48,392 nucleotides of DNA from Mycolicibacterium sp. (GTDB lineage Bacteria; Actinomycetota; Actinomycetes; Mycobacteriales; Mycobacteriaceae), in NCBI RefSeq assembly GCF_017853185.1, contig NZ_JAFMJZ010000007.1, positions 1 to 48,392 on the forward strand, written 5' to 3'. A program made the translations under genes and the position numbers. Shown here piece after piece: positions 35,882 through 45,271 of the stretch; positions within the stretch are counted from its first letter, which is position 1, and each line of letters begins with the position of its first letter. The notes below the pieces were generated by a model that saw nothing but the letters and a program-made list of their open reading frames with translations, had not been told where the DNA came from and did not search any database.

Positions 35882-38020
35882 ATGAGCCCGAGCGGGGGAG
35901 ACCGGGACGCTGATGTCCGGCGTACCGCCACCGGCTTGTTCACTGCGGTGTTCGTGGCCTATGCCGCCGGTTCAGTGCTGTCGTGGGAGGCCTTCGGGGC
36001 CACGGTGGGTCCGGCCTTCTTCCCCTCAGCCGGTGTCACGGTGGCCGCGATGCTGCTCAGCCGGCGTTCGCTGTGGCCGGTGATCGTCGTGGCGGTGCTG
36101 CTCGCGGAGTTCCTGGTCGACGTCGTCTACGGCGAGCTTCCCACCGAGGTGATCGGCTATGCGATCGCGAATGCGGTCGAACCGGTGGTGGGCGCCGCCC
36201 TGGTGCGCGCCTGGTGCGGCGGCACACCCGATCTGCGCCACCGCAAGGACCTCCTGCTGTTCATCGCCGGCGCCTGCATCGTGGGGCCGTTGGTGGGGGC
36301 GCTGATCGGCGGCTGGAACATCTCGGTGCTGCATCACGTCTGGTTCCCCGCCGCGGTCGTGCACTGGTTCGCCGGTGACGCGATCGGTGTCCTGGTGGTG
36401 GCCGCGCCGATCCTGTTGTGGCGCAAGCAGTCCTACGTCATCCGGGATCGGCCCTGGGAGACCGCCTGCGTTCTCGCCGCGTCCGCCCTGGTCTCGGTCG
36501 GGGCGTTCTGGAGCCAGATCCCGCCGTCGATGCTGGTGCTGCCCATTCTGGCCTGGGCCGCATTGCGGCTCGACATGATCGGCGCCGCGACGGCCGGAAT
36601 CGTGGTGGCCTTCGTGGCCAACATCATGACCGTCTCCGGCCGTGGACTGTTCATCAAGATGGACATGCCGGAAGCCAGCAAGCTGGCGCTCGCGCAGGTT
36701 TTCATCGCCGTCAATGTGCTCGTCGCCATGCTGATCGCGCAGGAGGCCGCCGCGCGGATGCGAGCCGTCCGCGAACGCGAGGTGGAGCGACGCGAACGGT
36801 TGCGTCTGGAAACGCTGGCGCGGCTGGGGCAGCAATTGGCGGCGGCACTGACCCCTAAGGACATCGGTGATGCGCTGGAGGGCCAGGTCCTCAACGAGGC
36901 CGGTGCCAAGGCGGTGAACCTGGGCCTGGTCGGTCCCGATCGACAGACGCTGGAATGGATCACCATGGCCGGCTACCCGCAGGCCGTGCTTGACGAGTTC
37001 GGCGGCGGTGTGGCGATCAGTGAGCGGACCGTGGCCACCGACGTGGTGCGATCCGGTCAGCCGGTGCTGGTGCGGACATCGGCGGAATACGCGCGGCGTT
37101 ATCCCGCCAAGGTGTACTGGCAACAGATGAGCGGCACCGAGAGCGTGGTGGGCTGGCCGCTGTCATCCGGTGGCTCTCCGATCGGGGCGCTGCTGCTGGT
37201 GTGGTCGGAGCGCCAGCCACTCAATGCCGCCCAGCTCGCCTACGTCTCGGCGGTGGCCACCCTGGTGAGTCAGGCCCTCGTGCGTGCCCGGATCTACGCC
37301 GACGAACACGCCCGGGCTGCCGTGCTGCAATCGGCGGTGCTGCCGACCACGCCGACCGGCACCCTCGGACTGGACCTGTGCGTCGTCTACGAACCGGCCG
37401 ACGTCGCCCAGGGGCTGGGCGGCGACTGGTACGACCTGATGCGGATTCCGGGCGATCGCCGGTACCTCGCCGTGGGCGATGTGGTGGGACACGGCTTGCC
37501 GGCGGTGGAGGACATGGCCCAGTTGCGCAGCGCCGGCCGGGCGATGGCCCACCAGGGGCTTTCCCCGTCGCGGTTGCTCGCCGAACTCAACGGTTTCACC
37601 AGGGACGCCAGCCGGGGCAAGTTCGCCACCATGGCGGTCGTCATTCTGGATTCCGCAGCCGGCACGCTGACCTACGGTTCGGCCGGGCACCCGCCCTGCC
37701 TGCTGCGGCGGGCCGCGACCGGTGCGGTGATCCGACTCTTCGACGCCCAGGGTCCGGTCCTCGGTCCGCTGGAGGACATCGACTATCCGGAGATGACGGT
37801 GCCCGTCGCACCCGGAGACGTCCTGGTGATGTACACCGACGGTCTGGTCGAATCCCGCGGTTCGGACATCGAAGTCGGCATCGCGCGACTCGAGCAGATC
37901 ATCGCCGGGTGGGGTCCGGACGCCGTGCTGCCCGACGGATGCGCGTCGTTGCAGGAAGTGCTTGCCCCCCGGCCGCGCAGCGACGACATCTGCATCATCG
38001 CCGTGCGGTTCGGCGACTAG
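35882..38020 (+). CDS. MASE1-GAF-SpoIIE/PP2C serine phosphatase, paralog 2
   Basis: Same architecture; GLGGDWYDLMRIPGDRRYLAVGDVVGHG, YTDGLVE, SDDICIIAVRF. Confidence 0.9.
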   Translation: MSPSGGDRDADVRRTATGLFTAVFVAYAAGSVLSWEAFGATVGPAFFPSAGVTVAAMLLSRRSLWPVIVVAVLLAEFLVDVVYGELPTEVIGYAIANAVEPVVGAALVRAWCGGTPDLRHRKDLLLFIAGACIVGPLVGALIGGWNISVLHHVWFPAAVVHWFAGDAIGVLVVAAPILLWRKQSYVIRDRPWETACVLAASALVSVGAFWSQIPPSMLVLPILAWAALRLDMIGAATAGIVVAFVANIMTVSGRGLFIKMDMPEASKLALAQVFIAVNVLVAMLIAQEAAARMRAVREREVERRERLRLETLARLGQQLAAALTPKDIGDALEGQVLNEAGAKAVNLGLVGPDRQTLEWITMAGYPQAVLDEFGGGVAISERTVATDVVRSGQPVLVRTSAEYARRYPAKVYWQQMSGTESVVGWPLSSGGSPIGALLLVWSERQPLNAAQLAYVSAVATLVSQALVRARIYADEHARAAVLQSAVLPTTPTGTLGLDLCVVYEPADVAQGLGGDWYDLMRIPGDRRYLAVGDVVGHGLPAVEDMAQLRSAGRAMAHQGLSPSRLLAELNGFTRDASRGKFATMAVVILDSAAGTLTYGSAGHPPCLLRRAATGAVIRLFDAQGPVLGPLEDIDYPEMTVPVAPGDVLVMYTDGLVESRGSDIEVGIARLEQIIAGWGPDAVLPDGCASLQEVLAPRPRSDDICIIAVRFGD

Positions 38021-38442
38021 ACCCCGAGCAGGCTGACCCCGGACTCGCCGGCCTGTGCGGCGGCCAGGTCGGCAGGGGCGACCGCACCGTGGCGAACCAC
38101 CACCGCGCCCGCTGAGGCCCAGTCGGCGAGCGCCTCGTCGATCGGCCCGGAGAACACCAGGACCGCGGCCACCATGTGGCGGCCGGTGATGGTGTCGACC
38201 ACGATGTCGAGGTCGGACTGGCTCAGCAGTCGGGTGTCCAGGGCGTCGAATTCGGCGAGGCCGGCATCGACCCGGCTGGCCGGCACCGTGCTGGCGATGC
38301 CCTGGATCGAGCGGATGAACTCGGCGTCGAGCACCGTGACCGAGCCGGATTCGGCGAGGGTGTGCAGCCGGTCGAAGCCGGCGCGCACCGGCGCGGACTC
38401 CTCGAATTCGACGACGACGTACTGGGTATCGGTCACGCTCAC
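38017..38442 (-). CDS. DUF6325/DUF1269-like small protein in the hyp cluster
   Basis: 141 aa; TQYVVVEFEESAPVRAGFDRLHTLAESGSVTVLDAEFIRS; GTGA overlap with hypB. Confidence 0.7.
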   Translation of the reverse strand: MSVTDTQYVVVEFEESAPVRAGFDRLHTLAESGSVTVLDAEFIRSIQGIASTVPASRVDAGLAEFDALDTRLLSQSDLDIVVDTITGRHMVAAVLVFSGPIDEALADWASAGAVVVRHGAVAPADLAAAQAGESGVSLLGV

Positions 38443-39221
38443 TTCTTAGCACCTGCCCGCGCGAAGTCGCGCAGCCAGTCGAACCAGGCGCTCATGCCCT
38501 CGCCGGTGCGGGCGCTGACCGGCAGGATGGTGGCCGTCGGGTTCACCTCGCGGACGCGGGCGACGTAGATGTCGACGTCGGCGTCCAGGTGCGGCACCAG
38601 GTCGATCTTGTTGAGCAGCACCACATCCACCGAACGGAACATCACCGGATACTTCAGCGGCTTGTCCTCACCTTCGGTGACCGAGTACACCATCGCCTTG
38701 GCGTGCTCACCGACGTCGAACTCGGCCGGGCACACCAGGTTTCCGACGTTCTCGATCACCACCAGGTCCAGTGCGCCCAGGTCCAGGCCCTGCAGTGCCC
38801 GGTTGACCATCGGGGCGTCGAGATGGCATTCGCCGCCGAAGCCGTTGTTGGTGTTCAGCAGCGAGATCTGCGCACCGCGGCCGCCGAGTTTGGCGGCGTC
38901 GAGGTCGGTGGCGATATCGCCCTCGACGATGCCGACGGCGACCTCGCCGGCCAGTTCGTCGAGGGTGGCCGCCAGCACGGTGGTCTTGCCCGATCCGGGC
39001 GAGCTCATCAGGTTCAGCGCTCGAATCCCGTTGGCCTCGAAGGCTTCCCGGTTGATCGCGGCGCGGTTGTCGTTCTCGGCGAAGATCGACTCCAGCACCT
39101 CGATACGCTCGGTGCCGGTCGCATAGCCGCTGTGGTCGCCGAGGTGATCGTGGTGGTGATCCCCATGATCGTGATCGTGGCTGTGCTCGGTGCCGTCGTC
39201 GTGACGGTGAAAACGACCCAT
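38439..39221 (-). CDS. hypB: Hydrogenase nickel incorporation GTPase HypB
   Basis: His-rich N-terminus HSHDHDHGDHHHDH; LMSSPGSGKTTVL; NVGNLVCPAEFDVGEHAKAMVYSVTEGEDKPLKYP; LNKIDLVPH. Confidence 0.96.
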   Translation of the reverse strand: MGRFHRHDDGTEHSHDHDHGDHHHDHLGDHSGYATGTERIEVLESIFAENDNRAAINREAFEANGIRALNLMSSPGSGKTTVLAATLDELAGEVAVGIVEGDIATDLDAAKLGGRGAQISLLNTNNGFGGECHLDAPMVNRALQGLDLGALDLVVIENVGNLVCPAEFDVGEHAKAMVYSVTEGEDKPLKYPVMFRSVDVVLLNKIDLVPHLDADVDIYVARVREVNPTATILPVSARTGEGMSAWFDWLRDFARAGAKK

Positions 39222-39227
39222 TTCTTT

Positions 39228-39572
39228 TCAGACCCTCTCGGAGACTTCCAACGAGGTCACCAGGAACTCCTCGCCCCGGACCACTTCCACATCGCCGCTG
39301 TCGCACTGCGGGCACATCACCGACCACCGGGAGGCGATCTCGGACTGCGCGCCGCAGGCGCGGCACTTCACCTCGGCCGGCACCAGCTCCAGTTCCAGTT
39401 CGGCCTCGGCCATGTCCTCGTGGTCGCGGACGATGGTCCAGCAGAACAGCAGGGTGTCGGGTACGACCTGACGCAGCGCGCCGACCTGCAGACGCACCAC
39501 GTCGACCCGGCGCCCGGCGGCGTGCGGTTTGACGACGCCGGCAATCGCCTGGCACAGCGACAGTTCGTGCAC
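39228..39572 (-). CDS. hypA: Hydrogenase maturation nickel metallochaperone HypA
   Basis: GTG start gives (M)HELSLCQAIAGVV; CRACGAQSEI...CPQCDSGDVEVVRGEEFLVTSLEV zinc site. Confidence 0.95.
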   Translation of the reverse strand: MHELSLCQAIAGVVKPHAAGRRVDVVRLQVGALRQVVPDTLLFCWTIVRDHEDMAEAELELELVPAEVKCRACGAQSEIASRWSVMCPQCDSGDVEVVRGEEFLVTSLEVSERV

Positions 39573-39629
39573 CGGCAGAACGCTACCCAAAGGGCGAAAT
39601 AGACGTGTCGTCGGCGTTAAGATCCCGCC

Positions 39630-41657
39630 GTGGGGCGTCATGAGGGGGTGTCCGCACCGTCCGCCCCGATCCGGGTGTTCGTCATCGTGTTCGTGGCCTA
39701 CCTTGCCGGCGCGGTCGCTTCGGCGTGGGCGTTCGGTTCCACGACGGCCTCAGCGTTTTTCGTACCGGGCGGGATGACCGTCGCGGCACTGTTGCTGACG
39801 CATCGCTCCCGGTGGCCGGTGATCATCGCGGCACTGGTGATCGCTGAACTCATCGTCGATCGGGTCAGCGGATTGAACTGGGCGATCTCGGCCGGCTTCG
39901 CCGTGGGCAACACCGCAGAGGCCCTGGTCGGTGCGGCGGTGGTCCGGGCCTGGTGCGGCGGGACCCCCGACCTGCGCAGGACAAGAGATCTGACCGTGTA
40001 CGTCCTCGGTGCTGCCGGTGTCGGCGCGCTGTGTGGCGCCCTGATCGGAGGCCTCACCAAGCTCTGGGCGTTCGGGGTGCCGCTGTTCCAGGGGATGTCG
40101 CAGTGGTTCGCCGGCGATGCGATCAGCGTTCTGACCATCGGCGCCTCGATTCTGTTGTGGAGCAGGCAATCCCACATCCTGCGGTCACGTCCGCTGGAAA
40201 CGGCCGCCATTCTCGCCGCCGCGGCGGTGGGGTCGGTCATCGCGTTCAGCACGGAGATCCTCCCGGCCACCACCACGCTGCCGGTGCTGGCCGTCGCGGC
40301 GGTGCGCCTCGGGGTTCTGGGCACCGCGCTGACCGGAGTGATCGTGGCCGCGATCGGCAACTACCTCACCGGATCGCAGCACGGGCTCCTCGGTCACGCC
40401 GATACCGCTGACCCGCTGAAAGTCGCACTGGCCCAGGTCTTCGTCGCGGTTCTGGTGCTGACCGCCATGGTCATCGCCCAGGAGGTGGCCACGCGGACCA
40501 GTGCCGTCCGGGAGCGGGACGTGGAGCGTGGCGAGCGGCTGCGGCTGGAGTCGCTGTCCGGGTTGGCGCAGGAACTGTCGGCCGCGCTCACCCCGCTCGA
40601 TGTCGGCAAGGTGATCGGGCGCCGGCTACCCGGCGATCTCGGTGCGACGGCGTTCAATCTGGGGCTGCTCGATCATGACCGCGGCCGGCTGGAGTGGGTG
40701 GCAGAGGAGGGTGGCCGCCACGAACCGGCCATCGCCGACGATGTGGTGCGGTCCGCCGTCCCGGTGGTCGTCGACCAGGATTCCGGATCGCTGGCCGCCT
40801 GGCCGCTGTTCTCCGGTGAGCGCGTCACCGGTGTCCTCCAGCTGGGATTCGGCCCGTCGCACCAGTTCGATGCCGAGCAGCTGACCTACATCTCCGCCGT
40901 GGCCGCGATGGTGGGTGAGGCACTGGCCCGCGCGCAGTCCTACGCCGACGAGCATGCCCGGGCGGCGGTGCTGCACTCCGCGCTGCATCCGGCCAGCCCG
41001 CCGGCGATCGTGGGGATCGAGTACTGCGTGTGTTACGAACCCGCCGACACCGTGCACGGTCTGGGCGGCGACTGGTACGACGTGCTGTCGTTGCCGGACA
41101 ACCGGACCTACCTCGCCGTCGGCGACATCGTCGGGCACGGTCTGCAGGCGGTCGAGGACATGGCCGCGATGCGTAGCGCCGGGCGCGCCCTGGCCCATCG
41201 GGGACAGTCTCCGGCCCAGATGCTGGTCGACCTCAACAGCTTCACCGAGAACGTCATCCGCAGCGAGTTCGTCACCATGGTGTCGGCGGTCTTCGACCAC
41301 ACATCCGGTGTGCTGTCCTACAGTTCCGCAGGTCATCCGCCGGCGTTCCTGCGCAAGGCTGAGACCGGCGAGGTGATCCAGCTCGTCGACGCCAACGGAC
41401 CCGTCCTGGGACCGGTGAAGAGCGCGCACTACTCCGACGGCAGCATCGCGGTCGGTCCCGGGGACATCCTCGTCATGTACACCGACGGCCTGGTGGAGGG
41501 TCCCGGGCAGGTGGTCTCGGACGGGATCTCGCGGGCCGCGCACACGGTCGCCGCCTGGCCTGCGGTGAAACTGTTCGATTGCACAGCGCTGGCCGATCAC
41601 CTTGCCCCGGCGCCGCGGTCGGACGACGTCTGCGTGCTCGTCGTTCGGTTCCGTTAA
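39630..41657 (+). CDS. MASE1-GAF-SpoIIE/PP2C serine phosphatase, paralog 3
   Basis: Same MASE1-like N-terminus; shortened GAF region; GLGGDWYDVLSLPDNRTYLAVGDIVGHG, YTDGLVE, SDDVCVLVVRF. Confidence 0.9.
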   Translation: MGRHEGVSAPSAPIRVFVIVFVAYLAGAVASAWAFGSTTASAFFVPGGMTVAALLLTHRSRWPVIIAALVIAELIVDRVSGLNWAISAGFAVGNTAEALVGAAVVRAWCGGTPDLRRTRDLTVYVLGAAGVGALCGALIGGLTKLWAFGVPLFQGMSQWFAGDAISVLTIGASILLWSRQSHILRSRPLETAAILAAAAVGSVIAFSTEILPATTTLPVLAVAAVRLGVLGTALTGVIVAAIGNYLTGSQHGLLGHADTADPLKVALAQVFVAVLVLTAMVIAQEVATRTSAVRERDVERGERLRLESLSGLAQELSAALTPLDVGKVIGRRLPGDLGATAFNLGLLDHDRGRLEWVAEEGGRHEPAIADDVVRSAVPVVVDQDSGSLAAWPLFSGERVTGVLQLGFGPSHQFDAEQLTYISAVAAMVGEALARAQSYADEHARAAVLHSALHPASPPAIVGIEYCVCYEPADTVHGLGGDWYDVLSLPDNRTYLAVGDIVGHGLQAVEDMAAMRSAGRALAHRGQSPAQMLVDLNSFTENVIRSEFVTMVSAVFDHTSGVLSYSSAGHPPAFLRKAETGEVIQLVDANGPVLGPVKSAHYSDGSIAVGPGDILVMYTDGLVEGPGQVVSDGISRAAHTVAAWPAVKLFDCTALADHLAPAPRSDDVCVLVVRFR

Positions 41658-41667
41658 CGTAATCGCC

Positions 41668-43953
41668 GTGGTCGTTCGGGTTCGGCTCGACATCACCGGC
41701 GTGGTCCAGGGGGTGGGATTCCGCCCGGCTGTCGCACGCATCGCCGCCCGGCATGGGCTCAGCGGGTGGGTCTACAACGACGCCGGGTCGGTGCACTGCG
41801 AATTCGAGGGCCCGGCGGCCGACGTCGAGTCGGCGATCGCGGCACTGCGTGGCGGTCCGCCGCCGATGGCCCGCATCGACACCGTGGTGCGCACCGATGT
41901 GACGCCGGCCGGGCAGACCGGTTTCGAGATCGTCGCGAGCCGGACCGGGGATGACGGCCGGACTCTGGTGCCGCCGGATATCGCGATGTGTGCGGACTGC
42001 CTGCGCGAGATGCGCGACCCGGCCGACCGACGCTTCGGGCACCCGTTCATCACCTGCACCAACTGCGGTCCGCGCTACACCGTCATCACCGACCTGCCGT
42101 ATGACCGGCCGGCCACCACGATGGCCGGTTTCCCGATGTGCGAACGGTGCGCCGCGGAGTACCGCGATCCGGCAGATCGCCGCTATCACGCGCAGACCAT
42201 CGCCTGCCCGGAATGCGGACCCACGCTGTCGTCATCTCTCGATGCGGCCGCCGACGCACTGCGTGACGGGCAGGTGGTCGCGGTCAAGGGAATCGGCGGA
42301 TTCCACCTGGCCTGCCGGGCCGACGACGACGCCGTCGTCACCCGGCTCCGCACCCGAAAGAACCGGCCCGCCAAGCCTTTTGCGGTCATGGTCGCCGATC
42401 TGGCCGCCGCCCGGAAGATTGCCGACATCGGCGACGCCGCCGCGGCGGCGCTGAGTTCACCCGCCGCCCCGATCGTCCTGGTGCCCGGCAGGCCGGATGC
42501 GGTCGCCGACACGGTGGCACCCGGTCTGGCCGATCTGGGCGTGATGCTGGCCTACTCGCCGATCCACCATCTGCTCTTCGACCGCCTGGGGCCCATCCCG
42601 CTGGTGATGACCTCGGCCAACCAAGGCGGCTCGCCGATCGTCTTCCGCGATGAGGATCTCGGCTGGATCGACGGTCTGGCCGATGCCGTGCTGACTCACG
42701 ACCGGCCGATCGGCGTGCCGTGCGAGGACTCGGTGGTCGCCATCGACGACGAGGGTGGTGAACTGCCGTTGCGGCGGTCGCGGGGGTACGCGCCGCTGCC
42801 GGTGACGGTCCCGGTGTCCGGCGCGGAGACGATCCTGGCGACCGGGGGCGACCTCAAGACCACCTTCTGTCTGATGGGGGCCGACGGCCGCGCGCACCTG
42901 TCATCCCACCTCGGCGATATGGCCGACCCGCGCACCCAGGTCTGCTTCGAGAGCACCCTGGAGCACCTGGCGTTCATGACCGATCGCCGGCCCGAGGTGA
43001 TCGCCCACGACATGCACCCGGGTTACGCGACCACGTCCTGGGCCCGCCGCCACGCTCAGGGCCGGCCTGTCGTCCCGGTCCAGCATCACCACGCCCACGC
43101 CGTCTCGCTGCTGGCCGACCGGGGCAGGCTGGGCACCCCGGTGCTGGCCGTCACCTACGACGGCACCGGCTACGGCACCGACGGCAGCATCTGGGGCGGC
43201 GAGCTGCTGCTGGTCACCGAGCCGTCGGAGTTCACCCGGGTCGGGCACCTTGCCCCGTTCGCGCTGCCCGGCGGCGAGGGTGCGGTGCGCCAGCCCGCCC
43301 GGATCGCCCTGGACCTGCTGCACCGCGCCGGGGTGGACTGGGACGACGATCTGGCGCCGGTGGCCGCGGTGGGCGCCGACGGCCTGCACATCCTGGGCCA
43401 GCAGATTCCGCGCGGGCTGGGCTGCGTGACCACCACCAGCATGGGCAGGCTGTTCGACGCCGTCGCCAGCCTGCTGGGGCTGTGCCAGACGGTCAGCTAC
43501 GAGGGCCAGGCGGCCGTCGAACTCGAGGCCCTGGCCCGCTCAGGCTTGACCAGGGGCAGCCCGGTCGCGCTGGACTTCGACGTCAACGGCGGACTGATGG
43601 ATCCCGCCCCGGTGATCGCCGGCCTCGTCGCGGGCTTGCGGGCCGGGACGGACAGGTCCGATCTGGCCGCAGGATTCCACCACGCGGTGGTGCGGTCGAC
43701 CGCGGCGGCGGCCCTGGACTGCGCCCGCGCCGCCGGCGTCCCGGTGATCGGCCTGACCGGCGGGGTCTTCGCCAATCGCATACTGCTGCAGGGTCTGCGG
43801 CAAACCCTGTCCAACCGTGGCCACGAGGTGCTCACGCACCGTATCGTTCCCTGTGACGACGGAGGCTTGGCGTTGGGCCAGGCCACAATTGCCGCAGCCG
43901 TCAGAGAATCGGAAAGGACCGGCGCATGTGCCTCGGAGTCCCCGGCAAAGTGA
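41668..43953 (+). CDS. hypF: Carbamoyltransferase HypF
   Basis: Acylphosphatase domain ITGVVQGVGFRPAVARIA; zinc fingers CADCLREM...CTNCGPRYT, CERC..CPECGP; YrdC-like KGIGGFHLACRAD; VQHHHAHA; GGVFANRILLQ. Confidence 0.96.
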   Translation: MVVRVRLDITGVVQGVGFRPAVARIAARHGLSGWVYNDAGSVHCEFEGPAADVESAIAALRGGPPPMARIDTVVRTDVTPAGQTGFEIVASRTGDDGRTLVPPDIAMCADCLREMRDPADRRFGHPFITCTNCGPRYTVITDLPYDRPATTMAGFPMCERCAAEYRDPADRRYHAQTIACPECGPTLSSSLDAAADALRDGQVVAVKGIGGFHLACRADDDAVVTRLRTRKNRPAKPFAVMVADLAAARKIADIGDAAAAALSSPAAPIVLVPGRPDAVADTVAPGLADLGVMLAYSPIHHLLFDRLGPIPLVMTSANQGGSPIVFRDEDLGWIDGLADAVLTHDRPIGVPCEDSVVAIDDEGGELPLRRSRGYAPLPVTVPVSGAETILATGGDLKTTFCLMGADGRAHLSSHLGDMADPRTQVCFESTLEHLAFMTDRRPEVIAHDMHPGYATTSWARRHAQGRPVVPVQHHHAHAVSLLADRGRLGTPVLAVTYDGTGYGTDGSIWGGELLLVTEPSEFTRVGHLAPFALPGGEGAVRQPARIALDLLHRAGVDWDDDLAPVAAVGADGLHILGQQIPRGLGCVTTTSMGRLFDAVASLLGLCQTVSYEGQAAVELEALARSGLTRGSPVALDFDVNGGLMDPAPVIAGLVAGLRAGTDRSDLAAGFHHAVVRSTAAAALDCARAAGVPVIGLTGGVFANRILLQGLRQTLSNRGHEVLTHRIVPCDDGGLALGQATIAAAVRESERTGACASESPAK

Positions 43954-44171
43954 TCGCCATCTGGGAGGAGTCGGGCACCCGGATGTCGACCGTCGACTTC
44001 GGCGGTACCACCAAGACCGTGTGCCTGGCCTACCTGCCGGATATGGAGATCGGCGAATACACCATCGTGCACGCGGGGTTCGCGATCACCCGCCTCGATG
44101 AGGCCTCGGCCAACGAGACCCTGCAGATGTTCGCCGATCTGGGCATCTTGGAGGAAGAGCTCGGCGCATGA
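43926..44171 (+). CDS. hypC: HypC/HybG/HupF family chaperone
   Basis: [17 protein letters not shown]...[24 protein letters not shown]; overlaps the hypF 3' end. Confidence 0.96.
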   Translation: MCLGVPGKVIAIWEESGTRMSTVDFGGTTKTVCLAYLPDMEIGEYTIVHAGFAITRLDEASANETLQMFADLGILEEELGA

Positions 44172-45271
44172 AGTACCTCGACGAGTTCCGCGACCCGGCC
44201 GCCGCCAAGGCGCTGGTCGACAACATCCGCCGGACCTCGACGCGTCCCTGGACCATCATGGAAGTCTGTGGGGGACAGACGCATTCGATCATCCGCAACG
44301 GAATCGACCAGCTGCTCGAAGGCGCCGTCGAGTTCATCCACGGCCCCGGCTGCCCGGTCTGCGTGACCCCGCTGGAGATGATCGACCGCGCCCTGGAGAT
44401 CGCCGGACGCGAGGACGTCATCTTCTGCTCCTTCGGCGACATGCTCCGCGTCCCCGGCAGTCATCAGGACCTGTTCTCCGTCAAGGCCCGCGGCGGTGAC
44501 ATCCGCATCGTCTACTCGCCGCTGGACGCCACCCGGATCGCCGCGGAGAACCCCGACAAGGAGGTGGTGTTCTTCGGCGTCGGGTTCGAGACCACCGCCC
44601 CGGCCAACGCCATGTCGGTGCTGCACGCCCAGCGCCTCGGCCTGACCAACTTCTCCATGCTGGTCTCCCACGTCCTGGTGCCGCCGGCCATCACCGCGAT
44701 CCTCTCCTCGCCGACCAACCGGGTGCAGGGGTTCCTCGCCGCCGGCCACGTCTGCACCGTCATGGGCACCGCCGAGTACGGGCCGCTGGTCGAGCAGTTC
44801 GGAGTGCCGATCGTGGTCACCGGGTTCGAGCCGCTGGACATCCTCGAGGGGGTGCGCCAGGTGGTCGAGATGCTCGAAGAAGGTAAGGCTGAACTGCGCA
44901 ACGCCTACCCGCGGGCTGTCACCGAGACCGGCAACACCGTCGCGCAGCAGGCGCTGGCCGACGTGTTCACCGTCGTCGACCGGCAGTGGCGCGGCATCGG
45001 GATGATCCCCAAGTCGGGGTGGACGCTGTCGCCCAAGTACGCCGAGTTCGACGCCGAACTCAAGTTCGGGGTGGGGCATCTGCAGGTGCAGGAGTCCGAC
45101 CTGTGCCACGCCGGGGAGGTGCTGCAGGGCCTGATCAAACCCAACCAGTGCCCGGCGTTCGGCACGGCCTGCACGCCGCGCACCCCGTTGGGCGCGACCA
45201 TGGTCTCCAGCGAGGGAGCGTGCGCGGCCTACTACCAGTTCCGTCGGCTGGAGTCTTCGGCCAGTGTCTGA
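44168..45271 (+). CDS. hypD: Hydrogenase formation protein HypD
   Basis: [70 protein letters not shown]. Confidence 0.97.
   Translation: MKYLDEFRDPAAAKALVDNIRRTSTRPWTIMEVCGGQTHSIIRNGIDQLLEGAVEFIHGPGCPVCVTPLEMIDRALEIAGREDVIFCSFGDMLRVPGSHQDLFSVKARGGDIRIVYSPLDATRIAAENPDKEVVFFGVGFETTAPANAMSVLHAQRLGLTNFSMLVSHVLVPPAITAILSSPTNRVQGFLAAGHVCTVMGTAEYGPLVEQFGVPIVVTGFEPLDILEGVRQVVEMLEEGKAELRNAYPRAVTETGNTVAQQALADVFTVVDRQWRGIGMIPKSGWTLSPKYAEFDAELKFGVGHLQVQESDLCHAGEVLQGLIKPNQCPAFGTACTPRTPLGATMVSSEGACAAYYQFRRLESSASV

Noticed and set aside
33612-41660. Possibility that the three phosphatases are an assembly duplication
   Set aside because: The copies differ throughout at the protein level and in length (about 705, 712 and 675 aa), so they are diverged paralogs.
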